NCBI RefSeq assembly: GCF_013035425.1
Contig: NZ_WQHX01000007.1
Coordinates: 124,001-188,000, forward strand
Source: Ruegeria arenilitoris
Lineage (GTDB): Bacteria > Pseudomonadota > Alphaproteobacteria > Rhodobacterales > Rhodobacteraceae
Length of the DNA: 64,000 nucleotides
Direction: 5' to 3'
The notes below the pieces were generated by a model that made no database searches, had not been told where the DNA came from, and saw nothing but the letters and a program-made list of their open reading frames with translations. Every line of letters starts with the position of its first letter. Position 1 is the stretch's first letter. Of the stretch, positions 51,075 through 60,871 are shown piece after piece. A program made the translations under genes and the position numbers.

Positions 51075-52427
51075 TTGGACATATTATCTTTAATCCCACA
51101 ATTCGGCGGGCTGATATACACTATCGCCGCATTCGTCGTGGCATTATCCGTAATTGTCGCCGTGCATGAATATGGCCATTACATAGTAGGTCGGTGGTCC
51201 GGAATCCAAGCAGAGGTGTTCTCTATAGGTTTTGGCCCTGTTCTGTGGAGCCGCATGGATAAACGCGGGACCAAATGGCAAATCGCTTTGTTGCCATTTG
51301 GCGGTTACGTCAAATTCTTGGGCGATTCCAACGCTGCCTCGGGAAAAGACGAGGACGCTATGTCAGAAATCGCCGAGCAAAGCCCTGAAGAGTTGCGTCG
51401 GACCATGCATGGGGCTCCACTGTGGGCGCGTACGGCAACTGTTGCGGCTGGTCCTGTTTTCAACTTCGTAATGTCGATACTAGTCTTTGGCCTAATTTTC
51501 TGGTCACAAGGGGTTTCGCGTGAGCCCTTGACGGTCGAGGCGCTGAATCCACTGCCGGGGACCATACAAGGATTGCAGAACGGGGATGAAATTGTCGCCA
51601 TTGCAGGTATTGCTACACCGGATTTTGACGATGCAAGCACCTGGTCGGAATTTACCGCGTCACTGCCTGTCGAACCGGTACTCGATTACACTGTTATTCG
51701 CGATGACCAGACAATAGATGTAGCCGGGCCATGGCTGTTCCCTCCATTAGTTCAGCAGGTCTCTCCGCGCAGCGCAGCTATGGACATTCAGCTGCAGGCA
51801 GGGGACGTGATAACCGCGGTCGATGGCGATCCTATCTTTGCTTTTGCACAGTTAAAAGAAAAGGTTGAGAGTTCAAACGGACGTCCGCTTTTATTGAATG
51901 TGTGGCGCGATGGTGCGGATCTTGAGTTCGCATTGGCGCCTCGCAGGACAGATGAGCCTCAACCAGACGGAGGATTTGTCACTCACTGGCGGATTGGAAT
52001 CGTTGGCGGTATGATGCTCGAGCCTGCGACGGTCCCAGCAAACGTTTGGGATTCCTTGTCTGGTGGCGTCAGCCAGACCGTGCGAATTGTCCAGGGTTCG
52101 CTTTCGGGCATGTGGCACATGATCACCGGGGCGATTAGTACTTGCAACATCTCCGGACCTATCGGCATCGCCGAAACTTCTGGGGCAATGGCCAGTCAAG
52201 GTGCAGAGAATTTCATATTTTTTATTGCTGTATTGTCGACAGCCGTGGGTCTTTTGAACCTTTTTCCAATCCCCGCGTTGGATGGTGGGCATCTTGTTTT
52301 CTATGCATACGAAGCGGTGGCAGGGAAACCGCCTAGTGACAAAGCTTTGCGAGTTCTTATGGCGATAGGCGTGACCCTCATTCTATCGCTGATGCTTTTT
52401 GCAATTACTAATGATCTATTCTGCTGA
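51075..52427 (+). CDS. rseP: RseP-type site-2 intramembrane metalloprotease
   Basis: An inner-membrane zinc protease that cleaves membrane-bound anti-sigma factors and leftover signal peptides. The 450-residue protein has the HExxH zinc site HEYGHYIVGRW (about residues 31-41) and LPFGGYVKFLGD (about 77-88). Two PDZ-like regions lie between about 140 and 310, and NLFPIPALDGGHL near residue 395 carries the third zinc ligand. The start is a TTG at 51075 (MDILSLIPQFGG), 5 bases after dxr, which suggests low, coupled translation. The presence of two PDZ domains matches the E. coli layout. Confidence 0.93.
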   Translation: MDILSLIPQFGGLIYTIAAFVVALSVIVAVHEYGHYIVGRWSGIQAEVFSIGFGPVLWSRMDKRGTKWQIALLPFGGYVKFLGDSNAASGKDEDAMSEIAEQSPEELRRTMHGAPLWARTATVAAGPVFNFVMSILVFGLIFWSQGVSREPLTVEALNPLPGTIQGLQNGDEIVAIAGIATPDFDDASTWSEFTASLPVEPVLDYTVIRDDQTIDVAGPWLFPPLVQQVSPRSAAMDIQLQAGDVITAVDGDPIFAFAQLKEKVESSNGRPLLLNVWRDGADLEFALAPRRTDEPQPDGGFVTHWRIGIVGGMMLEPATVPANVWDSLSGGVSQTVRIVQGSLSGMWHMITGAISTCNISGPIGIAETSGAMASQGAENFIFFIAVLSTAVGLLNLFPIPALDGGHLVFYAYEAVAGKPPSDKALRVLMAIGVTLILSLMLFAITNDLFC

Positions 52428-52514
52428 ATAAGGCGTGCGCTGCACCTCGAGGACGTAAAATTGCCTCAATTCGGAGGTAATTTAACGTCGAACTTGGTAA
52501 GGGATACCGTTGCT

Positions 52515-52643
52515 ATGAGTGACGCGCTTCGTAAATCCTACAGGAGCTTTAGCTACCTTTTCATGCTGAACTGGGACGTGTTGTTAAGTTTCGGCATAAC
52601 CGCACTTGCGTTGGCTCTTGGCGCCTATTTTGTTGGCTTGTGA
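52515..52643 (+). CDS. Small single-span membrane protein between rseP and bamA
   Basis: A 42-residue protein starting MSDALRKSYRSFSYLFMLNW, with one hydrophobic helix at its end (LSFGITALALALGAYFVGL). The N-terminus is basic and polar, so the topology is likely N-in. An AAGGG site lies 11 bases before the ATG, and an 18-codon longer frame begins at 52461. The function is unknown. A position inside the envelope operon suggests a role near BamA or the protease. It ends ahead of a terminator hairpin. Confidence 0.6.
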   Translation: MSDALRKSYRSFSYLFMLNWDVLLSFGITALALALGAYFVGL

Positions 52644-52670
52644 TTCTCCCTAACATTTCTGAATGATTAA

Positions 52671-52699
52671 AGGGCGACCCAGTGGGTCGCTTTGCTGTT
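52671..52699 (+). terminator. Terminator or attenuator between rseP block and bamA
   Basis: A perfect 7-bp stem gcgaccc/gggtcgc (52674-52680, 52684-52690) with a 3-base loop is followed by tttgctgtttt. bamA begins 82 bases after the stem, so it may have its own promoter in this gap. Confidence 0.75.
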
Positions 52700-52771
52700 T
52701 TGCGCTTTTGACAAGACTCAACAATCCCGTTACTCAGCAGCTAGAGGCTAAAAATTCTGGGTAGCTAAAAA

Positions 52772-55132
52772 ATGATTGATAGCAGGGGCACGGGCACATT
52801 CTGCGGCTCTTACAGGTCGCAAGGCAAGATTTTGTGGCAAACACTAACGTTCCTTTTTCTCTTTGCTGCAGCTAGTTTTGTAACCGTTCCTAAAGTCGCG
52901 CAGGCGCAGACCTACACGATCAATTCTTTTGAGGTCGAAGGAAACCGTCGGATTGAATCGTCGACGATTATCGCCCGAACAGGAATTCAACCGGGGCAAA
53001 CGGTGACGGCCGGGCAATTGAACGACAGCTTTCAACGATTGCTTGACAGTGGCGTTTTTGAAACAGTCGAGCTGACACCCCGTGGAAGTACGTTGGTAAT
53101 TTCTGTCGAGGAATACCCTACAATCAACCAAATCAGCATCGAAGGGAATCGCCGCGTCAAAGACGATCTTTTGCTAGATGCGATTTCGTCGCAGCCCAGA
53201 AGGGTATTTACCCCTCAGACGGCCGAGGCTGACGCCGACCGGATTGCAGAAATTTATTCTGCGCAAGGTCGAGTAGCCGCTACGGTTATCCCACGGATCA
53301 TCCGCCGCAGCGACAACCGAGTTGACTTGGTATTTGAGGTTGCAGAGGGATCCGTCATAGAAATCGAACGGGTCAGTTTTGTCGGCAACCGCGCTTTTTC
53401 CGACCGGCGACTACGTCGCGTTCTTGAAACCAAACAAGCCAACGTATTGCGTACTTTCATTCGTGGCGACACGTTCATTGCAGATCGAATTGAATTCGAT
53501 AAGCAAGTCATTCGAGATTTCTACCTTTCCCGCGGATATGTCGATTTTCGCGTTAACAGCGCCAACGTGGAATTCACTCGAGAAAGGGATGCGTTCTTTC
53601 TGGTGATGAACGTCACCGAAGGGCAGAAGTTTTCTTTTGGCCGAATAACTACTGTCAGCGAGATTCCGGGTGTGGATCCGGCGGCTTATCAGGCTGCACT
53701 AAAGATCAAACCCGGGGTAACTTACACCCCGACATTGGTCGAAAACTCAATTGCCCGGCTTGAGCGTCTGGGGTTGAAACAGGGCGTTGATTTCTTACGA
53801 GTGGAGCCGCGTGTTACGCGCAATGACCGGGATCTAACGCTGGATGTGCAGTTCGTTCTAACACGTGGTCCGCGGATTTTTGTGGAACGCATTGATATCG
53901 AGGGAAATACAACCACTCTGGACCGGGTAATCCGCCGCCAATTCGACACTGTCGAAGGCGACCCATTCAATCCACGTGAAATTCGGCAGAGTGCAGAACG
54001 TATCCGAGCCCTTGGGTTCTTTGCGGTCGCAGATGTTGAACCGCGCGAGGGATCCTCACCCAGTCAGGTGATTGTCGACGTGGACGTCGAGGAACAACCC
54101 ACGGGTTCGCTTAGCCTAGGCGGTAGTTACTCTGTCTCGGATGGTTTTGGTATCGCGATCGGATTGAACGAAAGTAACTTTCTCGGTCGAGGTCAAAACT
54201 TGGGTCTCTCACTTTCAACTGCACAGGACGCGGAACGTTACACCATCGACTTCACCGAACCATATCTGTTGGGCCGGAGGTTGCGGTTTGATGTAGGACT
54301 GGGTCTGGCCACTACAAACTCCAGCTTTGCCAGCTACGACACCAAAAGTGTTTTCTTCAATCCACAGTTAAGTTACCGCATCGGTGAACTGTCCAGCTTG
54401 CGTGTTCGTTATGGTTGGGACCGAAGCGAGATGAAACAGCAGGACAACGAAACCAACGGAGCCGTTATTTCGTCAGAAATCGACCAAGGCAAGCGAACTG
54501 CCAGTTCGATTGGAGTGTCCTACATTTATGACAGTCGCATCGGTGGCCTGAACCCCAATGCCGGGGTTCTATTTGAAGTTGGCGTGGATGCAGCCGGTCT
54601 TGGCGGGGACAGCGAGTTCATTAAAACAACGGCCCGCGCCATCGCCCAACAGAGGGTTCTAAACGAAGAGGTGGTCCTTCGCGCCACTCTTGAAATGGGC
54701 GCGCTCAATTGGACTGGCGACGACTTTAGCCGTACGCTTGATCGTTTTGTACTTGGGCCTAGCACTTTCCGTGGCTTTGAACCTGCCGGTCTTGGCCCCC
54801 GGGATCTTTCGAACGGTCAGGATGACGCTATCGGCGGAAATTATTACTGGGTGGCAAGGTTCGAGTCAGATTTTCCACTTGGTTTGCCAGAAGAATTTGG
54901 TCTTCGCGGTGGCGTTTTCTATGATGTCGGCAACCTCTACAACATCGACAATGTGAATACGGCAGGGGCAGACATTGTCGGCTCGGGCGGTTCGATCCGA
55001 CATGTTCTGGGCGTTTCGGTTCTATGGACTACACCGTTCGGACCACTACGCTTCAATTTCTCCACAGCGTTGAAGAAAGAAGAATTTGACAAGGAACAGA
55101 ATTTTGACCTGACCCTTCAGGCCCGGTTCTGA
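52772..55132 (+). CDS. bamA: Outer membrane assembly factor BamA
   Basis: The central barrel of the BAM complex, which inserts beta-barrel proteins into the outer membrane. The 786-residue protein has a signal peptide (LTFLFLFAAASFVTVPKVAQ, cleavage near AQA) and five POTRA repeats (about residues 47-420). The 16-strand barrel follows, with the lid-loop motif VLGPSTFRGFEPAGLGPRD (VRGF-like) and a terminal beta-signal FDLTLQARF. The start at 52772 gives a long N-region; a TTG further in is possible. ompH follows after 6 bases. Confidence 0.96.
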   Translation: MIDSRGTGTFCGSYRSQGKILWQTLTFLFLFAAASFVTVPKVAQAQTYTINSFEVEGNRRIESSTIIARTGIQPGQTVTAGQLNDSFQRLLDSGVFETVELTPRGSTLVISVEEYPTINQISIEGNRRVKDDLLLDAISSQPRRVFTPQTAEADADRIAEIYSAQGRVAATVIPRIIRRSDNRVDLVFEVAEGSVIEIERVSFVGNRAFSDRRLRRVLETKQANVLRTFIRGDTFIADRIEFDKQVIRDFYLSRGYVDFRVNSANVEFTRERDAFFLVMNVTEGQKFSFGRITTVSEIPGVDPAAYQAALKIKPGVTYTPTLVENSIARLERLGLKQGVDFLRVEPRVTRNDRDLTLDVQFVLTRGPRIFVERIDIEGNTTTLDRVIRRQFDTVEGDPFNPREIRQSAERIRALGFFAVADVEPREGSSPSQVIVDVDVEEQPTGSLSLGGSYSVSDGFGIAIGLNESNFLGRGQNLGLSLSTAQDAERYTIDFTEPYLLGRRLRFDVGLGLATTNSSFASYDTKSVFFNPQLSYRIGELSSLRVRYGWDRSEMKQQDNETNGAVISSEIDQGKRTASSIGVSYIYDSRIGGLNPNAGVLFEVGVDAAGLGGDSEFIKTTARAIAQQRVLNEEVVLRATLEMGALNWTGDDFSRTLDRFVLGPSTFRGFEPAGLGPRDLSNGQDDAIGGNYYWVARFESDFPLGLPEEFGLRGGVFYDVGNLYNIDNVNTAGADIVGSGGSIRHVLGVSVLWTTPFGPLRFNFSTALKKEEFDKEQNFDLTLQARF

Positions 55133-55138
55133 TCAGGC

Positions 55139-55723
55139 ATGGTTAGCTTGAAAAATGCAGTATTGCAGGGCCCGTTACGGGCCCTGTGCATTTTAATGAC
55201 GTTGGCGGTTGTGCAGCCTGCTTTTGCTCAACAACTGGGCCTTCCGCAATCCGGCATTCTCACCATTTCCAGCGAGAGATTGTTTTCAGAATCAGAATTT
55301 GGAAAGCGCGTGTTTCAAGAAATTGAAACGGAAGGCGCTGCTCTTGCTGCGGAAAACGAGCGCATTGTCGAAGAGCTAAGCAAAGAAGAAAAAGACCTGA
55401 CCGAACAACGGGCGACATTAACAGCCGAAGAATTTCGTCCACTGGCGGAGGCATTTGACGAAAAGGTTCAGTCGCACCGCGAAGGCCAACGTGCCAAGTT
55501 GGATGCATTGGCCCGCCGCAGTGAAGAAGCCCGGTCCACCTTCACAAAATTAGCGGAACCGATTTTGATTGGGCTGCTGCGGGATGCAGGCGCGTCAATG
55601 ATTTTAGAGCGATCATACGTGTTTCTCAGCTCAGACGCTTTGGATATCACAGATGCAGCCATCGACCGCATCGATACTGTGATCGGCGACGGCGGCAACC
55701 AAAGGATTGACGGCGGGGAATAG
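55139..55723 (+). CDS. OmpH/Skp family periplasmic chaperone
   Basis: A periplasmic chaperone that holds unfolded outer-membrane proteins for BamA. The 194-residue protein has a signal peptide (ALCILMTLAVVQPAFAQQ), a short beta part (SGILTISSERLFSESEFGKR), then a long charged helical arm of about 90 residues rich in Glu, Lys and Arg (EEKDLTEQRATLTAEEFRPL). This is the Skp tentacle pattern. It is directly downstream of bamA. The usual next gene, lpxD, is missing. Confidence 0.9.
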   Translation: MVSLKNAVLQGPLRALCILMTLAVVQPAFAQQLGLPQSGILTISSERLFSESEFGKRVFQEIETEGAALAAENERIVEELSKEEKDLTEQRATLTAEEFRPLAEAFDEKVQSHREGQRAKLDALARRSEEARSTFTKLAEPILIGLLRDAGASMILERSYVFLSSDALDITDAAIDRIDTVIGDGGNQRIDGGE

Positions 55724-55795
55724 GTTCGCTTGCCCTGAACGGGCTGTATTGTTAACCACGCCATAAAGAGACATCAGAAACAGGACTTCTGCCTC

Positions 55796-56269
55796 ATGAC
55801 CACGGATACCAAGAGTGCCGACATTCAGCTGATTCAGCGCATACTGCCGCACCGCTACCCGTTTCTTTTGGTCGACAAGGTCATTGAAATCGATGGAATT
55901 AATTCCGCTATAGGCGTCAAGAACGTCACAATGAACGAGCCGCACTTTCAAGGGCACTTCCCAGGTACACCGATAATGCCAGGTGTTACGATCGTCGAAG
56001 CGATGGCGCAGACGGCTGGCGTTATGTTGGGGGTTGGCATGGATGTGATCGACAGCGATCTGCTGATTTACTTCATGAACATAGACAAGTGTAAATTCCG
56101 CCGCAAAGTCGTTCCGGGTGACGTTCTGCAAATGCATGTTGAAACCTTGCGCGGCAAAAAAGGCGGCAAAATTTTCAAGTTCAATGGCCGCGCAACCGTT
56201 GATGGTGAGGTTGCAGGAGAAGCAGAATTCTCAGCCTATGTTGACTGGGACATGGAAAAAACGACATGA
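55796..56269 (+). CDS. fabZ: 3-hydroxyacyl-ACP dehydratase FabZ
   Basis: Dehydrates 3-hydroxyacyl-ACP in fatty acid elongation and shares its substrate with LpxA. The 157-residue hot-dog protein has [13 protein letters not shown] and the catalytic His in [18 protein letters not shown] (about residue 58). The Glu lies in [11 protein letters not shown] (about residue 72). The stop overlaps the lpxA start (ATGA). Confidence 0.96.
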   Translation: MTTDTKSADIQLIQRILPHRYPFLLVDKVIEIDGINSAIGVKNVTMNEPHFQGHFPGTPIMPGVTIVEAMAQTAGVMLGVGMDVIDSDLLIYFMNIDKCKFRRKVVPGDVLQMHVETLRGKKGGKIFKFNGRATVDGEVAGEAEFSAYVDWDMEKTT

Positions 56270-57048
56270 ATGAAATTCACCCCAGCGCAATCATCGAAGA
56301 CGGGGCGCAGATCGGGGCAGGCTGTAAAATCGGCCCGTTCTGCTACATCGGTCCGAAGGTGAGCCTTGGCGATCGCGTCGAACTGAAATCCCATACTGTT
56401 GTAATGGGTGAAACTTCGATTGGCGAAGACAGTGTCGTTTTCAATTTTTCTGTCATCGGGGAAATACCGCAAGACCTGAAGTTTGGTGGTGAAAATACGC
56501 GCCTGGAAATCGGAAAACGTAATCGAATCCGTGAGCATGTAACAATAAACGTGGGTACAGACGGTGGCGGAGGTGTGACCCGTATCGGGGATGATTGTCT
56601 TCTGATGGCCGGAGTGCACGTGGCCCATGATGTTCAGATCGGTGATCGAGTAATCATGGTTAACCAATCAGGTGCCGCCGGACATTGCATCATAGAAGAT
56701 GACGCGATCATCGGCGGTATTTCAGGGCTACACCAGTTTGTGCGCGTTGGTCGCGGTGCAATTATCGGCGCCCTCACAATGGTGCCTAAGGATGTCATTC
56801 CTTACGGTCTGGTGCAGGCACCGCGCGGCGAGTTGGACGGACTGAATTTGGTCGGCCTAAAGAGGCGCGGTGTCCCGCGTGAGGACATTGCTGCGCTGCG
56901 AGCCGCGTTCAAGGAATTGTCCGAGGGGGAAGGCACTTTCATGGACAAAGCAGATCGGCTGAGCGGTTCAACAAGCGACTATGTCCGCGAGATTGTCGAA
57001 TTCGTGACTGCTTCTTCCGACAGGTCAATCCTGACGCCGAGGAAATAG
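56266..57048 (+). CDS. lpxA: UDP-N-acetylglucosamine acyltransferase LpxA
   Basis: The first step of lipid A synthesis, adding a 3-hydroxyacyl chain to UDP-GlcNAc. The 260-residue protein starts [20 protein letters not shown] and forms a left-handed beta helix of hexapeptide repeats. The catalytic His is in [15 protein letters not shown] (about residue 123). A helical C-terminus follows ([16 protein letters not shown]). It is translationally coupled to fabZ. Confidence 0.97.
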   Translation: MNEIHPSAIIEDGAQIGAGCKIGPFCYIGPKVSLGDRVELKSHTVVMGETSIGEDSVVFNFSVIGEIPQDLKFGGENTRLEIGKRNRIREHVTINVGTDGGGGVTRIGDDCLLMAGVHVAHDVQIGDRVIMVNQSGAAGHCIIEDDAIIGGISGLHQFVRVGRGAIIGALTMVPKDVIPYGLVQAPRGELDGLNLVGLKRRGVPREDIAALRAAFKELSEGEGTFMDKADRLSGSTSDYVREIVEFVTASSDRSILTPRK

Positions 57049-57052
57049 CTGA

Positions 57053-57847
57053 ATGCTAGCTCTGATTGCAGGCACAGGAACTTTGCCAGATGAGCTGGCG
57101 TCTCAATTGAGTGAGCGCCCCCTGATATGTTCTCTGGAGGGTTTAGAACCCGAAAACCTCAAACCAGATCTGGTATTTCCGCTAGAGCACTTGGGAAGCT
57201 TTATAGCGGAGCTGAAATCACGTGGCGTGACGGAAATCTGCATGGCAGGCGCAATTGAGCGACCAGCAGTTGATCCTTCACGGATCGACGCTCAGACTTT
57301 GCCGCTGGTTCCAATAATTCAAAAAGCTATGATGTCCGGCGACGACGGCGCGCTGCGGGCAGCTATTAGTGTTTTTGAGAGTGTCGGTCTTGATGTCCGA
57401 TCTGCCCATGAGATCGCGCCAGATATATTTCCGCCGTCAGGCTGCCTGACACAGATTGAACCGTCAAAACGTGACTTGGAGGATGCAGATCGCGCTGCTG
57501 CAATAGTGCGCGCCATGGGTGCTGCCGACGTAGGACAAGCGTGTGCAGTTCTCAACGGACAAGCTCTGGCCATAGAGAGCGTTTTTGGCACAGCGTGGAT
57601 GTTACAGTCATTGTCACAACGCCCTGACGCTGGCGGCGGCGTTCTTTACAAAGGTCCGAAGCCAAATCAAGACATGCGAGTCGATATTCCGACAATTGGT
57701 CCCGAAACTATACCTGACGTTGTGGCCGCTGGTCTGGCAGGCATTGTTATAGAAAAGGGTAGTGTCATAGTTCTGGACCGCAAGCGCGTCATTAGTGAAT
57801 GCGACCGAATGGGAATTTTTCTTCTAGTCCGAGAGCACGCAGCCTGA
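57053..57847 (+). CDS. lpxI: UDP-2,3-diacylglucosamine diphosphatase LpxI
   Basis: Hydrolyses UDP-diacylglucosamine to lipid X, replacing LpxH in many alphaproteobacteria. The 264-residue protein starts MLALIAGTGTLPDELASQL. The C-terminal catalytic domain includes LYKGPKPNQDMRVDIPTIGP (about residues 199-218) and AAGLAGIVIEKGSVIVLDR. lpxB starts on its stop codon. The enzyme family was formerly called DUF1009. Confidence 0.94.
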   Translation: MLALIAGTGTLPDELASQLSERPLICSLEGLEPENLKPDLVFPLEHLGSFIAELKSRGVTEICMAGAIERPAVDPSRIDAQTLPLVPIIQKAMMSGDDGALRAAISVFESVGLDVRSAHEIAPDIFPPSGCLTQIEPSKRDLEDADRAAAIVRAMGAADVGQACAVLNGQALAIESVFGTAWMLQSLSQRPDAGGGVLYKGPKPNQDMRVDIPTIGPETIPDVVAAGLAGIVIEKGSVIVLDRKRVISECDRMGIFLLVREHAA

Positions 57848-59013
57848 TGCGCGTTTTTCTGGTCGCCGGTGAACCTTCAGGCGACCGCCTTGGTGGCGCC
57901 TTGATGGAAGGGTTGAAGGAACTTGTCCCTGACGTAAGTTTTGACGGGGTGGGTGGACCGCTGATGCAGGCTCAGGGCCTTATTAGCCGGTTTCCAATGT
58001 CGGAACTCAGTGTTATGGGTTTGGTCGAGGTTTTACCAAAGTTTTTTCACCTAAAGCGCCGTATCTCTGAAACTGCCGAGGCGGTGCTTACGACGGAACC
58101 AGATGTATTAATCACTATCGATAGCCCGGATTTTTCGCTGCGGGTAGCCAAGATAGTAAAGGCCGGCAGCGACATCCGTACTGTTCACTATGTAGCACCG
58201 AGTGTCTGGGCATGGCGTCCGGGTCGAGCCGACAAGATGGCCAAAGTAATTGATCATGTTCTGGCGCTGCTACCGTTCGAACCGCCCTACATGGAACGCG
58301 CTGGGATGGCGTGCGACTTTGTCGGCCATCCGATCGCCAGTGAACCAGTTGCAACCCCACAGGATGTTGCAAGTTTTAAGGAAACCCACGATTTGGGCGA
58401 CGCGCCAGTCCTAGTGGTGTTGCCCGGTTCGAGACGCGGCGAGATCGAAAGGCTTGCCCCCAGTTTTCGTGGAGCATTAGAAATCTTTCTGTCCGTTCGA
58501 CCGGAATTCCGCGTAGTGGTGCCAACCGTCGCCCCGACATCCGACCTGATAGATACCATTGTCCAAGATTGGCCTGGTAACCCAATGGTGCTGGACCCGC
58601 GAAATGAAAGCACAGATCAGGCTAGCGCCACCAAGCGAGAGGCATTTGCGGCCGCTGAGCTTGCGCTTGCGGCGTCGGGAACTGTGTCTCTTGAATTGGC
58701 GGCCCAGAATACACCTATGGTTATTGCATACAAGTTGAATTGGCTGACCCAGAAAATGGCCGAGCGAATGGTCAGGTTGGATACTTTCACGCTCGTAAAC
58801 TTGGTATCTAAGACACACGCCGTGCCCGAGTGTATGCTGGACGAATGCCGCCCTGACAGAATCGCGGCGGAACTAAACAAAGTATTGGAACAGCCAGACG
58901 CGCAACGCGAAGCCATGGAGGTAACCATGGACCAGTTGGGACGAGGTGGCGAACCCCCGGGGCTACGTGCTGCCAGGGCAGTTTTGACCCGGATGAACGC
59001 CGGCAATGCTTGA
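57847..59013 (+). CDS. lpxB: Lipid-A-disaccharide synthase
   Basis: Joins lipid X and UDP-diacylglucosamine into the disaccharide of lipid A at the inner membrane. The 388-residue GT-B glycosyltransferase has the start MRVFLVAGEPSGDRLGGALM, ITIDSPDFSLRVAK, the donor-site VAPSVWAWRPGRADKMA and VVLPGSRRGEIERLAP. The ATG at 57847 overlaps the lpxI stop by one base; a longer frame into lpxI was dropped. The next gene starts 8 bases before its end. Confidence 0.96.
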   Translation: MRVFLVAGEPSGDRLGGALMEGLKELVPDVSFDGVGGPLMQAQGLISRFPMSELSVMGLVEVLPKFFHLKRRISETAEAVLTTEPDVLITIDSPDFSLRVAKIVKAGSDIRTVHYVAPSVWAWRPGRADKMAKVIDHVLALLPFEPPYMERAGMACDFVGHPIASEPVATPQDVASFKETHDLGDAPVLVVLPGSRRGEIERLAPSFRGALEIFLSVRPEFRVVVPTVAPTSDLIDTIVQDWPGNPMVLDPRNESTDQASATKREAFAAAELALAASGTVSLELAAQNTPMVIAYKLNWLTQKMAERMVRLDTFTLVNLVSKTHAVPECMLDECRPDRIAAELNKVLEQPDAQREAMEVTMDQLGRGGEPPGLRAARAVLTRMNAGNA

Positions 59014-59581
59014 TCACATATTGTTTGCTCTATCGGCAGGTATCGCGCAGATTTCGACCAACCTGGACAATCTGGCGGTTCTCTTTGGGCTTATAATTGT
59101 CATGGGTCGAGGCCGGCCTGTTACTGGGTTCGCTGTGGCGCAGGCTATTTTGCTTGCTCTGGCAATGGGGTTTGCAGTCGGGTTGAGCCACACCGGTTAC
59201 CCAGCCGCCATCGGTTATCTGGGGATCGTACCGCTGCTGCTTGGGACGCGAGGAGCGTGGCAACAGATCAGGAAACGAGAACAAGTTGAAACTCGGCCCC
59301 AAGGCGCCGTAGCCTCGGTAATTGTTTTGTTTCTAAGTCTGTCTTTTGACAGTTTCGCCGTATTAACCCCGTTATTTGCGGAATCGTCGCCTTCGTACAG
59401 ATTGGCGGGGCTTATTGGCGCTGTAACCGCTGCAGCTGCAATGAGCCTTTTAGCCGCTTGGGGAGCTCCCAAGGCGCAGAGATTTGCGCCGCAGCTAGTA
59501 CGGTTTGATCGAATAACACCCTACGTCATGATAGCCGTCGGACTTTATATCCTGTCCAACAGCGCGACCGACATGCTTTAA
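59006..59581 (+). CDS. Integral membrane protein, CadD/LysE-like
   Basis: A 191-residue protein with about six hydrophobic helices. The first carries an intramembrane STNLDNLAVLFGLIIVM motif that resembles the STN-D-D segment of CadD-type cadmium exporters. A second repeat-like segment is LFLSLSFDSFAVLTPLF. The motif in both halves suggests an internal duplication, as in LysE-superfamily exporters. The substrate is unknown, and the Asn-for-Asp change at one position weakens a metal claim. It overlaps lpxB by 8 bases, so it is the last gene of the envelope operon. Confidence 0.6.
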   Translation: MLDHILFALSAGIAQISTNLDNLAVLFGLIIVMGRGRPVTGFAVAQAILLALAMGFAVGLSHTGYPAAIGYLGIVPLLLGTRGAWQQIRKREQVETRPQGAVASVIVLFLSLSFDSFAVLTPLFAESSPSYRLAGLIGAVTAAAAMSLLAAWGAPKAQRFAPQLVRFDRITPYVMIAVGLYILSNSATDML

Positions 59582-59596
59582 CGTCTCGGTTGTTTA

Positions 59597-60742
59597 TCAA
59601 TATCCACGCCAAATCCAGCCACCGCCAAATATCCGACTGCCTTCTGGCGCATAGAATACGCACGCCTGACCGGGTGAGATGCCTTCTTCAGGCGTCAACA
59701 GCTCAACTTCAGCTGTAGTTTCGGACAACGGCCTTACGATCGCTTCGCGCGGAGGGCGTGTTGAGCGAACTTTGACTGACAAGTTCCATTCGGCCCGAGA
59801 CGTAAATGGCTCATCACCCAGCCAGTTTATCTCGCGCACCGGAACGGTGCGGGTCGCTAGCATCTCTTTCGGTCCGACCACCACCTGTTTTCTGTCCACG
59901 TCCAGCTTTACCACGTACAACGGCTCGCTTAGCCCACCTATTCCAAGACCACGACGCTGTCCGATTGTGTAGTGAATGACACCATTGTGTCGGGCCAAAA
60001 TTCTTCCGTCCGCATGCACGATCTCGCCAGGTTCCGCAGCGCCTGGGCGTAATTTTTCGATAACGCTGGCATAGTTGCCGTTCGGAACAAAACAGATGTC
60101 CTGACTGTCGGGCTTGTCGGCTACTGAAAGCCCATATTTTGCAGCCATTTCACGTGTAGCGTCTTTCGAGGGCAGGTGGCCCAACGGAAAACGCAGAAAT
60201 TCCAACTGTTCGGGAGTGGTAGAAAACAGAAAATATGATTGATCGCGATTTGCGTCCTCGGCGCTGTGTAGTTCCGGGCCATTCGGGCCCATCTTGCGCT
60301 GAATATAGTGGCCAGTCGCCATGCAATCAGCTTCAAGGTCTTTGGCGGTCTCAAGAAGATCTTTAAATTTGACCCGCTCATTGCAACGAATGCAGGGCAC
60401 AGGGGTCGCCCCCGCCAAATAACTGTCAGCGAATTCGTCTATTACGGCGTCTTTGAAGATGTTTTCATAATCCAACACATAGTGAGGAAAACCTCGTGCC
60501 TCGGCCACGCGGCGCGCATCATGGATGTCGATTCCGGCGCAACATGCGCCTTTCTTTGCCAAAGCAGCACCATGGTCATAAAGTTGCAGTGTAACACCCA
60601 CCACATCGTAACCCTGATCCGCCAAGTCAGCCGCGACGACCGAGCTGTCCACACCCCCGGACATGGCGACAACCACCCGCGTTTCCGAAGGCGGTTTGGC
60701 AAAGCCAAGCGAGTTTAACTGGTTCTCAGCGGCGAAGGCCAT
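59597..60742 (-). CDS. mnmA: tRNA-specific 2-thiouridylase MnmA
   Basis: Adds sulfur to uridine 34 of Lys, Glu and Gln tRNAs. The 381-residue protein has the PP-loop [17 protein letters not shown] (about residues 24-40). The catalytic cysteines are in [18 protein letters not shown] and [15 protein letters not shown]. The ATP-binding [14 protein letters not shown] lies at about 259-272. The N-terminal extension of about 20 residues ([20 protein letters not shown]) is typical of alphaproteobacteria. It is the only gene on its strand here. Confidence 0.95.
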   Translation of the reverse strand: MAFAAENQLNSLGFAKPPSETRVVVAMSGGVDSSVVAADLADQGYDVVGVTLQLYDHGAALAKKGACCAGIDIHDARRVAEARGFPHYVLDYENIFKDAVIDEFADSYLAGATPVPCIRCNERVKFKDLLETAKDLEADCMATGHYIQRKMGPNGPELHSAEDANRDQSYFLFSTTPEQLEFLRFPLGHLPSKDATREMAAKYGLSVADKPDSQDICFVPNGNYASVIEKLRPGAAEPGEIVHADGRILARHNGVIHYTIGQRRGLGIGGLSEPLYVVKLDVDRKQVVVGPKEMLATRTVPVREINWLGDEPFTSRAEWNLSVKVRSTRPPREAIVRPLSETTAEVELLTPEEGISPGQACVFYAPEGSRIFGGGWIWRGY

Positions 60743-60871
60743 GTGCGTTCCTGTCCGGGTTAAGAAAGACCGGCAGAATATAGGAAAATTCTAGACACTC
60801 TCAAGGGGTGGTTTCACGCCCTTTTAAGTAAGCTTGGTCCAGCCTTATCTAAAATAAGAAAGGGTCAACTT

